A DNA stretch of 12,224 nucleotides from an uncultured Odoribacter sp. (GTDB lineage Bacteria; Bacteroidota; Bacteroidia; Bacteroidales; Marinifilaceae). A program made the position numbers and the translations under genes. The notes below the pieces were generated by a model. It was given only the letters and a program-made list of their open reading frames with translations. It was not told where the DNA came from and did not search any database. Below, in pieces: positions 7,407 to 12,224 of this stretch (its first letter is position 1; each line of letters opens with the position of its first letter). The stretch is taken from assembly GCA_947176455.1 (NCBI GenBank), contig CAMWQQ010000026.1, positions 1 through 12,224 of the forward strand, in the 5' to 3' direction.

Positions 7407-8559
7407 AGTGACTGATGTATATTTTGTTGTCGATGTAAGAAAAATGAATGCCGTTCGTGGATTGCAGGTTGTCCAGAATCTCACGGACGGTAGCGTAACG
7501 GTTGGTGTGCAAGTGAAAGCGTTCCTGCTTGAGTTCCGGGTGGAGATAGACCGTTTCAAATCCGTACCAGCGGGACAGTTGCTGGAAAATCTCTTCCAAG
7601 GTCTTGTCCCGTGCGATAAACTTCCCGTTTTTCCAAGCCAATACTTCTTCCGGGTCTGCCTTGAGGGTTTGCAGATTACCGGTGGTGTGGTTGAAATGGA
7701 CTTGTTGCAGGGGGAGCAAGCGCAGGCTTTGCCCGGAGGAGGGATAGTGCTGCTCAATGCTGCCGGTGAGCAGGGTGGTGACGGTTTCCGTCTCGTCGGG
7801 ATAGGCCTTGATGTTGAAACTGGTGCCCAACACTTTCAACTGCATTTCTTGCGTATGCACATAAAAAGGTCGATTCGAATCGGCGGTGATTTCAAAGTAG
7901 GCTTCACCGCTGAGGTGTACTTTCCGGGTGTTGCCGTGAAACGTCTCCGGATATTTCAGCTCGCTGGCGGCATTTAGCCAAATCCGGCTCCCGTCGGAAA
8001 GGGTGACGGTAAATTCACAGCCTTGGGGGACGCTCAAGGTGTGGAATACGGTTTCTTTGACCGTGTCGGGCAATGACGTATATTCGAGGCTGCCGGTTTC
8101 CGTCAGGCGGAGGTTCGTTTTTTCCTGTATTTCAGACTGGGATAGACTGGATTGGTGGAGGGCAAGCTGTTTGCCGTCGTGCAGTGTCAGTATGGGAACT
8201 TTGTGCTCTGTTCGGGTTTCGGTGTTTGCGTTGGAAACCACGAGCGGAGCATCCGGCGTCTGCCGGTTCAGGAAGAAGACCCCTCCGGACAACAGCAGGA
8301 TGAATATGGCGGCATACCGCATAACCTGGAGATATAGCCGGTGTTTATACAGCCGTTTGTGCAATCGGTCATAAGCCTCGTCTTCGTCCGGAGTGTCCCA
8401 AGTGGCGGACCAGCGGATGGCGTGGAAATTCTTTACCGTTTGCTTGAAAAGTTCCTGTTTCCGGTCGTCCTCTTTCAGAGAGGTTTCGAGCGATGCTTTC
8501 TCCTTTGCGTCCAGTTCGTCGGAAAGGTAATCCAATATTTGCTGATAGTCGTCCTGCAT
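7405..8559 (-). CDS. FecR-family anti-sigma factor (inner-membrane signal transducer)
   Basis: A 384-residue single-pass membrane protein. Residues 1-75 are a cytoplasmic region that should bind the sigma factor (MQDDYQQILDYLSDELDAKE, with a conserved-type W50/W54 pair). A transmembrane helix follows at about 82-97 (YAAIFILLLSGGVFFL). The periplasmic part contains the FecR domain at about 174-270, with SVPQG, LSDGSRIWLNAASEL, VHLSGEAYFEI, FYVHT and LGTSFNIKAYPD all typical. A C-terminal DUF4974 domain spans about 311-381 (GKFIARDKTLEEIFQQLSRW, then ILDNLQST and KIYIS), the part thought to meet the STN domain of SusC. Start choice: ATG at 8559 gives the normal family N-terminus. The frame stays open upstream to a TTG at 8706, but those 49 codons look nothing like FecR. 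It sits 143 bases downstream of the sigma gene and 82 bases upstream of susC, completing the signalling trio. It probably holds the sigma factor inactive until SusC is loaded. Confidence 0.95.
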   Translation of the reverse strand: MQDDYQQILDYLSDELDAKEKASLETSLKEDDRKQELFKQTVKNFHAIRWSATWDTPDEDEAYDRLHKRLYKHRLYLQVMRYAAIFILLLSGGVFFLNRQTPDAPLVVSNANTETRTEHKVPILTLHDGKQLALHQSSLSQSEIQEKTNLRLTETGSLEYTSLPDTVKETVFHTLSVPQGCEFTVTLSDGSRIWLNAASELKYPETFHGNTRKVHLSGEAYFEITADSNRPFYVHTQEMQLKVLGTSFNIKAYPDETETVTTLLTGSIEQHYPSSGQSLRLLPLQQVHFNHTTGNLQTLKADPEEVLAWKNGKFIARDKTLEEIFQQLSRWYGFETVYLHPELKQERFHLHTNRYATVREILDNLQSTNGIHFSYIDNKIYISH

Positions 8560-8580
8560 ATAAACAGTAGTTTGTTTATA
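8559..8580 (-). promoter_or_regulatory. A/T-rich inverted repeat abutting the fecR start codon
   Basis: TATAAACA (8559-8566) and TGTTTATA (8573-8580) are perfect 8-bp arms with a 6-base spacer. In the mRNA the last base of the 3' arm is the A of the fecR ATG (8559-8557). The stem could therefore fold over the ribosome-binding region, or the DNA dyad could bind a regulator. The stem is all A/U except for one G-C-type pair, so as RNA it would be weak. Confidence 0.4.
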
Positions 8581-8702
8581 AATAAAACACAGAACTTTTA
8601 AAATGGGTGGGCGGATTTTTTGAGTTTTTTCTTTTTTTGTGACGATGACGGGTAAGGCTTGTGAAATAGTTCGTCCGGAAGGAATGCTTGTATGCTTGAA
8701 AA

Positions 8703-9305
8703 TCAAGCTGTTGTCAGGGAGTGCCGTTGAAGGTGGCAGGGGAACGGGTAGCCGGACTTGAACAGGAAAAAGAAGAGCAGGGAGGCGGGGAATTGTTGGC
8801 GCAGTTGCTTTAGCCCGTCCCGTAGCTGGGATTTCACCGTATTGACGGAGATGTTCATTTCCTGTGCGGTTTCCTTGTATTTTTTCCTTTGGATGATGAT
8901 GGAAGTGATGACCTGGCGGGTTTTCTCCGGCAATTCTTCAATCGCCCGGCGTATGGAGGCGACCAGTTCCGGGGAAAAAGTGACGGCTTCTTCCTCGAGT
9001 GCTTGGAGTTCCATTTGCTCTATGTCGGTAAAGGTTTTTCGGTCACGCAAATGATTCAGGCAACTGTTGCGGGCGGAACAGAACAGGAAGGAGGAAAGCG
9101 TTTCCGGAGCGGTGCGCCGGTAAATCTGTTTCCGGATGAATTGGTAGAACAGGTTCTGGATAATGTCTTCGCAAGTGTACTGGTCGGCGATGAACGAGCT
9201 TGTGAATGCCATTAACGGCTTGTAATAGCGTTGGAAGAGCAATTTTGCTCCCTCTTCTGGATTTTGGGAAAATGCCGTTAAGATATGTTGTTCCGAGGTC
9301 ATCAT
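8703..9305 (-). CDS. ECF-type RNA polymerase sigma factor (sigma-70 family)
   Basis: A 200-residue extracytoplasmic-function sigma factor of the usual length. Region 2 lies at about 21-89: LFQRYYKPLMAFTSSFIADQ, then CEDIIQNLFYQFI (core binding and -10 recognition) and SSFLFCSARNSCLNHLRDR. Region 4 lies at about 119-172: ELPEKTRQVI, then YKETAQEMNISVNTVKSQL, a helix-turn-helix for the -35 element, and LKQLRQQF. A hydrophobic, then basic tail (ASLLFFFLFKSG onward, about 174-200) follows region 4. The start is the first of two adjacent ATGs at 9305. An extension to a TTG at 9389 is ruled out because that codon lies inside the predicted -7 box (9387-9394). The next genes are the FecR anti-sigma factor and an STN-bearing SusC, so the sigma factor probably activates the SusCD operon when the substrate is present. 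It may also regulate itself through the dyad at its promoter. Confidence 0.93.
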   Translation of the reverse strand: MMTSEQHILTAFSQNPEEGAKLLFQRYYKPLMAFTSSFIADQYTCEDIIQNLFYQFIRKQIYRRTAPETLSSFLFCSARNSCLNHLRDRKTFTDIEQMELQALEEEAVTFSPELVASIRRAIEELPEKTRQVITSIIIQRKKYKETAQEMNISVNTVKSQLRDGLKQLRQQFPASLLFFFLFKSGYPFPCHLQRHSLTTA

Positions 9306-9364
9306 CTGTCGCTTGCCAAATTTATCTTCCGTATGACTGAAAAACAGGAGTCTGCCGTTGTACG

Positions 9365-9391
9365 ATTTGCCAATCTTGTGCTTTGGCAAAT
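9365..9391. promoter_or_regulatory. Inverted repeat (possible operator) at the sigma-factor promoter
   Basis: ATTTGCCAA (9365-9373) and TTGGCAAAT (9383-9391) are perfect 9-bp complementary arms with a 9-base spacer. The distal arm overlaps the predicted -7 box (9387-9394) and the dyad covers the likely transcription start. That is the position expected for a dimeric repressor or an autoregulator. A further copy of the half-site core TTGCCAA lies at 9313-9319. Placement and symmetry are visible in the sequence; the bound protein is unknown. Confidence 0.55.
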
Positions 9392-9415
9392 ATAAGCATA
9401 ATTGTTTTAATCAAA
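9387..9415 (-). promoter_or_regulatory. Bacteroides-type promoter of the sigma factor gene
   Basis: On the minus strand TATATTTG (9394-9387) fits the -7 consensus TAnnTTTG exactly. A TTTG (9415-9412) lies 17 bases upstream as a -33 candidate, slightly closer than the usual spacing of about 20. Transcription would start near 9380, leaving an untranslated leader of about 75 bases before the ATG at 9305. Confidence 0.65.
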
Positions 9416-9487
9416 ATAGGTAGCCCCGGCAGGCACGTCAATTTTTTAGCACCACATTTTTCCGACCGAACTTGTCGTTTGGTCGAA

Positions 9488-9976
9488 TTACAATAATTTC
9501 AATGCAATGACAGCGCAGGCTTCTGCGTCGGCAAGGGCGTGGTGGTGTGCGGTGAGGTCGTAACCGCATTCAGCTGCCACGGTGTGGAGTTGGTGATTGG
9601 GGAGTGAGAGGCGTTTGCGCGAGGCTTGCAGGGTGCAGTGAAATTCGTATCCGGGATATGCCAGACCGTATTCCTCAAATACTGCCTTGAGGCAACCTTC
9701 GTCAAACGGTCGGTTGTGTGCGACCAACGGCAATCCGGCGATAAGGGGCTCTACCTGTTTCCATACGTCCGGGAAGCGTGGCGAATGGTCCGTGTCCTGT
9801 CGGGTCAGTCCGTGTACTTCCGTTGTCCAGTGATTGTAGTAGTTGGGCGACGGTTGGATGAGGCTGTAAAATCTGTCGACAATCTCTCCGTTGCGTACAA
9901 TCACGACGCCGACGCTGCACACGCTGGAACGGCGTCCGTTGGCGGTTTCGAAATCTATCGCGGCAAAGTCTTTCAT
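9488..9976 (-). CDS. DEDDh-family 3'-5' exonuclease (DnaQ-like, small)
   Basis: A 162-residue stand-alone exonuclease domain of the DnaQ/RNase T fold, which removes nucleotides from 3' ends using two metal ions. The Exo I motif is AAIDFETAN with Asp8 and Glu10. The Exo II region is LVAHNRPFDEGCL with Asp92. Exo III is HHHALADAEA with His145 and Asp150. The four acidic residues and the histidine expected of the DEDDh class are thus in place. The conserved VHGLT segment is at 54-58. Family members of this size act in DNA proofreading, repair or RNA trimming; the exact substrate cannot be told. Start: ATG at 9976 gives MKDFAAIDFET, the standard N-terminus; a TTG at 10009 would only add a lysine-rich stretch. 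A -7 box lies at 10079-10086. The gene is probably independent of the SusCD locus, with 182 bases before the sigma start. Confidence 0.92.
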   Translation of the reverse strand: MKDFAAIDFETANGRRSSVCSVGVVIVRNGEIVDRFYSLIQPSPNYYNHWTTEVHGLTRQDTDHSPRFPDVWKQVEPLIAGLPLVAHNRPFDEGCLKAVFEEYGLAYPGYEFHCTLQASRKRLSLPNHQLHTVAAECGYDLTAHHHALADAEACAVIALKLL

Positions 9977-9987
9977 TTTGCGTTTTT

Positions 9988-10071
9988 TTAGTTCCACTCT
10001 GAAATCCAAAGTCTCTTTTCCTGCTCAACGACAGCGGTTGAGGTTGTGGATTGCTCAGGCGAATGGCACAT
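9988..10071 (-). other. Short upstream open frame in the exonuclease leader
   Basis: An ATG at 10071 opens a 27-codon frame that ends with TAA at 9990-9988, 11 bases before the exonuclease ATG. It starts only 8 bases downstream of the predicted -7 box (10086-10079), so it would be almost leaderless. The peptide (beginning MCHSPEQSTTS) resembles nothing I recognise. It may be a chance frame. If translated it could couple to the exonuclease start. Confidence 0.2.
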
Positions 10072-10078
10072 AACGAAG

Positions 10079-10086
10079 CAAAGATA
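10079..10086 (-). promoter_or_regulatory. Bacteroides-type -7 element of the exonuclease gene
   Basis: On the minus strand TATCTTTG (10086-10079), followed by C, matches TAnnTTTG exactly. No good TTTG is found at the -33 position. It would give a leader of roughly 97 bases before the ATG at 9976. Confidence 0.5.
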
Positions 10087-10158
10087 ATGATTGCTTGGCG
10101 CATTTTGTGGCACAAGCGTGCGATTTTTGAATATTTCCATCTCCCCTTGCCCTATTCT

Positions 10159-10207
10159 ACTTTATAAACTTTATAACTTTACAAACTTTATGAACTTCAT
10201 AAACTTG
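10159..10207. repeat. Degenerate tandem repeat, 9-bp period, unit ACTTTATAA
   Basis: Five successive units with a sixth partial one: ACTTTATAA (10159), ACTTTATA (10168), ACTTTACAA (10176), ACTTTATGA (10185), ACTTCATAA (10194), ACTTG (10203). The copies differ by one or two bases and one unit is a base short. It lies in the divergent intergenic region about 100 bases before the DUF5131 start. Confidence 0.8.
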
Positions 10208-10293
10208 TCGGAATGGGAGGAAGTCGCTACTTTTACGTGTGTTATTTGCTTTTTTGCCGGAGCATTTTCATTTTCGGGAATCTCCGGTTGGAT

Positions 10294-10300
10294 GAAAGGA
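10294..10300 (+). promoter_or_regulatory. Shine-Dalgarno-like site of the DUF5131 gene
   Basis: GAAAGGA ends 7 bases before the ATG at 10308. It supports that start over the in-frame ATG at 10314, which would put the site 13 bases away. Strong Shine-Dalgarno sites are not the rule in Bacteroidetes, so its weight is modest. Confidence 0.4.
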
Positions 10301-10307
10301 TGAAGTT

Positions 10308-11048
10308 ATGCCGATGTGGAATCCATGGCATGGTTGCCATAAGATAAGTGCAGGATGCAAGCATTGTTACGTATATCGTGAGGATGCCGCATTCGGTGCG
10401 TCCGTCCCGTCCAGCGAGGTACGCAGGACTTCTTCGTTCAACCTTCCCCTCAAGCGTGACCGGAAGAAAAATTGGAAATATCCTGCCGGCACCGAGTTCG
10501 CTTTGTGCTTTACTTCTGATTTGCTCATTGAAGAGGCGGATGAATGGCGTGAGGAAATTTGGGAAATCATTCGTCGGCGTCGTGACTGCACTTTCTTTTT
10601 CTTTACGAAGCGGATAGAACGGCTTGCGGAGTGTTTGCCCGCCGATTGGGGCGAAGGCTACGACCATGTCGCTATCGGCTGTACGGTAGAAAGTCAAGTG
10701 TATGCCGATGCCCGTATGCCGGTATTTCTTTCCTTGCCCATAAAACACCGTTTGGTGATAGTTGCCCCTATGCTGGAAAAAATAGACCTCCGCAAATATC
10801 TTGACCCGCAACGGATAGAGGAAGTGTCGGTAGGCGGAGAATCGGGCAAATACGCCCGACCGTTGGACTTTGACTGGGTGTTGGATATGCAGGCTCAATG
10901 CCACGAAGCCTGCGTCTCCTTTTGTTTCCATCAGACAGGCTCCTATCTTGTCAAAGACGGTCGCCAATACCACATCCCCCGGGAACACCAGCACTCCCAA
11001 GCCCGTAAAGCCGGCCTCAACACCCGTTCTCACGACAAGATTCAGTGA
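10308..11048 (+). CDS. DUF5131 family protein (phage Gp37/Gp68-like, radical-SAM-like)
   Basis: A 246-residue cytoplasmic protein. The N-terminus MPMWNPWHGCHKISAGCKHC with Y next gives a Cys10-x6-Cys17-x2-Cys20 cluster, the family hallmark and a likely Fe-S ligand set. Other family landmarks are FALCFTSDLL (64-73), EADEWREEIWEII (76-88), TKRIERL (100-106), AIGCTVESQ (122-130), PMLEKIDLRKYL (154-165), VGGESG (175-180), ARPLDFDWV (183-191) and an AQCHEACVSFCFHQ segment (196-209). DUF5131 has been regarded as radical-SAM-related because of the cysteine cluster and barrel-like pattern, but the spacing is not the canonical CxxxCxxC and I know of no defined reaction. Relatives occur in phages and in bacterial chromosomes. 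The short N-terminus is the form I associate with the Bacteroidetes subfamily. The gene lies 132 bases upstream of, and in the same direction as, a DNA methyltransferase. A shared role in DNA modification or mobile-element biology is possible but unproven. Confidence 0.88.
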   Translation: MPMWNPWHGCHKISAGCKHCYVYREDAAFGASVPSSEVRRTSSFNLPLKRDRKKNWKYPAGTEFALCFTSDLLIEEADEWREEIWEIIRRRRDCTFFFFTKRIERLAECLPADWGEGYDHVAIGCTVESQVYADARMPVFLSLPIKHRLVIVAPMLEKIDLRKYLDPQRIEEVSVGGESGKYARPLDFDWVLDMQAQCHEACVSFCFHQTGSYLVKDGRQYHIPREHQHSQARKAGLNTRSHDKIQ

Positions 11049-11155
11049 TGATTTGTTTGGATTTTCGTAGATTTATTCTTTGATACAGATTTGAAAAATA
11101 TATGCGAGCCCCATTTTTTCTGTTGCATATTCGCGGCTCCCAGACGAGTTATTGC

Positions 11156-11163
11156 TACATTTG
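11156..11163 (+). promoter_or_regulatory. Bacteroides-type -7 element of the methyltransferase gene
   Basis: TACATTTG followed by C matches TAnnTTTG exactly and ends 17 bases before the ATG at 11181. It implies a short leader and a promoter separate from the DUF5131 gene. No TTTG lies at the usual -33 distance. The site also argues against a longer protein starting at the TTG at 11091, upstream of the promoter. Confidence 0.6.
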
Positions 11164-11180
11164 CAAAAAAGATATCCGAT

Positions 11181-12171
11181 ATGACCCAGTTGCATAAATA
11201 CAATTTACACGATTATATATTCTGCCAGAAACCTTCATGGGTAGCAGGGGAGACGAGCTTTGAAGAGAAGATGGCTTACATTACTCACTATATTCATAAT
11301 CGTAACACGCAATTTGAAAAAAAATATCAAAGAGGTGCTGAACTTCTCAATGAATTGTTGGGGCGACCACTCGAAACAAAAATCACGGATGCCGATTGTT
11401 GTGAATTCCTTTCGGGTACTGAAAGAAAATTTCCTTCCCAAACATCTCCTAAGTTTTCCTTTATAGATTTGTTTGCGGGAATCGGTGGCTTTCGTCTTGC
11501 CATGCAGAGCCTTGGAGGTAAATGTGTGTTCTCGTCGGAGTTTAACCCTAAAGCTCAAAAGACTTATTCATATAACTATGGAGAGGTCCCTTTCGGAGAT
11601 ATAACAAAAAGGGAAACAAAGGAGGTTATTCCGGATAACTTTGATGTTATTTGTGGAGGGTTTCCTTGTCAAGCCTTTTCTATAGCAGGATATAGAAAAG
11701 GGTTTGAAGACACCCGCGGTACGCTTTTCTTTGATGTTGCTGAAATCATTAAAACTCACAAACCCAAGGTGGCTTTTTTGGAAAATGTTCGTAATCTCGA
11801 AGGACACGATAATGGCCGTACTTTCGAAATTATCCGTAACACGCTGATGGAATTGGGTTATTCGGTATACCATAAAGTTCTTAATTCGGCTCTCTACGGG
11901 AATATTCCTCAACATCGTGAACGCATCATCATAGTTGCTTTTAATAACGATAACGTGCCGAACCATGCAACGTTCTGTTTTCCTGAACCAATCAAGCTGA
12001 CCAAAACCATTCACGATTGTATTGATCATGCCATACAGCCAGAGAAATATTATTATCGTGAAACACAAATCTATTACCCGCAGCTTCTCAAGGATATGCT
12101 TAGTCAAGATACCGTTTATCAGTGGAGACGTGTTTACTGTCGGGGTAATAAAAGTAATTTGTGTCCTACAC
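11181..12171 (+). CDS. C5-cytosine DNA methyltransferase (M.HpaII-like), 3' end cut by contig end
   Basis: Transfers a methyl group from S-adenosylmethionine to carbon 5 of cytosine in a specific DNA site. 330 genuine residues are present. Motif I is FIDLFAGIGGFRLA (94-107), the SAM site. Motif IV is GGFPCQAFS (159-167) with catalytic Cys163. DTRGTLFFDV is at 177-186. Motif VI is FLENVRN (199-205) with the ENV triad, and motif VIII is QHRERI (244-249). The order and wording are close to M.HpaII as I recall it, but site specificity is not predicted because the target-recognition region is cut. A 90-residue N-terminal extension precedes motif I, probably helical and without a recognised domain. 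Motifs IX and X are missing: the frame runs into adapter sequence at 12172, and the stop near 12218 is artificial. The start is the ATG at 11181, behind a -7 box. The gene appears more A/T-rich than its neighbours, as often seen for transferred restriction-modification genes. Any partner endonuclease would lie beyond the contig. Confidence 0.92.
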
Positions 12172-12224
12172 CTGTCTCTTATACAAATATGACGCTGCCG
12201 ACGATCTTACGCGTGTAGATCTCG
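12172..12224 (+). other. Illumina Nextera adapter read-through (non-genomic sequence)
   Basis: 12172-12190 matches the 19-base Tn5 mosaic end with two C-to-A mismatches (12186 and 12189). 12191-12204 is GACGCTGCCGACGA, the complement of the i5-side Nextera linker. 12205-12212 (TCTTACGC) is the reverse complement of GCGTAAGA, which I recall as Nextera i5 index 517. 12213-12224 (GTGTAGATCTCG) is the start of the complemented P5 sequence. The pieces lie in library order with exact lengths, so chance is excluded. The mismatches in the mosaic end may explain why trimming missed it. Confidence 0.97.

Larger units (their letters stand above)
10010..10307. other. Divergent intergenic region between exonuclease and DUF5131 genes
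   Basis: About 300 bases separate two divergently read genes. It contains the exonuclease leader with a 6-bp hairpin (CTCAAC at 10024-10029 with GTTGAG at 10037-10042), the exonuclease -7 box (10079-10086), a 9-bp-period A/T-rich repeat (10159-10207) and a purine-rich ribosome-binding-like stretch before the DUF5131 gene. I see no confident promoter for the plus-strand genes and no protein-coding gene beyond the short leader frame. Confidence 0.6.

Noticed and set aside
7408..7977. A 189-codon plus-strand open frame opposite fecR
   Set aside because: It is antisense to the conserved FecR and DUF4974 domains, with no start context and no homology that I recognise.
8560..8706. N-terminal extension of FecR to a TTG at 8706
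   Set aside because: The extra 49 codons do not resemble FecR N-termini, the start would be TTG, and the ATG at 8559 gives the standard beginning.
9306..9389. N-terminal extension of the sigma factor to 9389
   Set aside because: The start would be TTG and falls inside the predicted -7 promoter element; the ATG at 9305 gives a normal-length sigma factor.
9421..9487. Intrinsic terminator after the exonuclease gene
   Set aside because: Only a 5-bp CGACC/GGTCG pairing with a long loop and no T-run on the minus strand is visible, which is too weak to call.
10091..10303. A 70-codon plus-strand frame upstream of DUF5131
   Set aside because: Much of it translates the 9-bp A/T-rich repeat into a repetitive Asn-Phe pattern; it looks like a by-product of the repeat.
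10242..11033. A 263-codon minus-strand open frame opposite the DUF5131 gene
   Set aside because: It has no recognisable motifs and fully overlaps a gene with clear family hallmarks on the plus strand; it is a codon-bias shadow.
11099..11130. ATATGC/GCATAT and GAGCC/GGCTC pairings upstream of the methyltransferase
   Set aside because: The arms are short, interleaved and partly incompatible, without a T-run; neither a terminator nor an operator can be supported.
11568..12107. A 179-codon minus-strand open frame opposite the methyltransferase
   Set aside because: It lies entirely under conserved methyltransferase motifs IV to VIII and shows no protein signature of its own.

Overview
This window looks like a chromosomal segment from a Bacteroidales species (Bacteroides, Parabacteroides or a close relative). 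The evidence is a complete SusC/SusD outer-membrane uptake locus with its own ECF sigma factor and FecR-type anti-sigma factor. Several upstream regions also carry the Bacteroides-type -7 promoter element TAnnTTTG, and acidic residues follow the lipobox cysteine in two lipoproteins, as in surface-exported Bacteroidetes lipoproteins.

Layout. Everything from about 10,000 down to 1 reads on the minus strand. In transcription order it holds a small DEDDh 3'-5' exonuclease (9976-9488), an ECF sigma factor (9305-8703), a FecR-like anti-sigma factor (8559-7405), a SusC/RagA-like TonB-dependent transporter with an N-terminal STN signalling domain (7322-3681), a SusD/RagB-like binding lipoprotein with an unusual acidic, aromatic C-terminal tail (3668-1884), a lipoprotein resembling SusCD-associated zinc metallohydrolases but without an HExxH site (1861-956), a lipoprotein with a Fibrobacter-paralogue (FSU/TIGR02145-like) domain (951-232), and the first 50 codons of a secreted thioredoxin-family protein (151 to beyond base 1). 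From 10,308 onward two genes read on the plus strand: a DUF5131 (phage Gp37/Gp68-like, Cys-rich, radical-SAM-like) protein and a C5-cytosine DNA methyltransferase of the M.HpaII type.

How the genes work together. The sigma/anti-sigma/STN-SusC set is the classic trans-envelope signalling arrangement. Substrate loading of SusC/SusD is passed by the STN domain to periplasmic FecR, which then controls the sigma factor that raises expression of the uptake operon. The substrate cannot be read from the window because no glycoside hydrolase or other degradative enzyme with an intact active site is present. The accessory lipoproteins and the thioredoxin-like protein would suit a host-glycoprotein or peptide-type nutrient, but that is inference. 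The sigma promoter overlaps a perfect 9-bp inverted repeat that could be an operator.

The right end is not genomic. Bases 12172-12224 match the Illumina Nextera read-through adapter (mosaic end with two mismatches, i5-side linker, an 8-base index, start of the P5 sequence). The methyltransferase is therefore cut by the contig end after about 330 residues, and the apparent stop codon near 12218 lies in adapter. I saw no transposon, CRISPR array, tRNA or rRNA. I found no convincing new system; the observations most worth checking are the SusD tail, the HExxH-less metallohydrolase-like lipoprotein, the sigma-promoter dyad and the DUF5131-methyltransferase pair.
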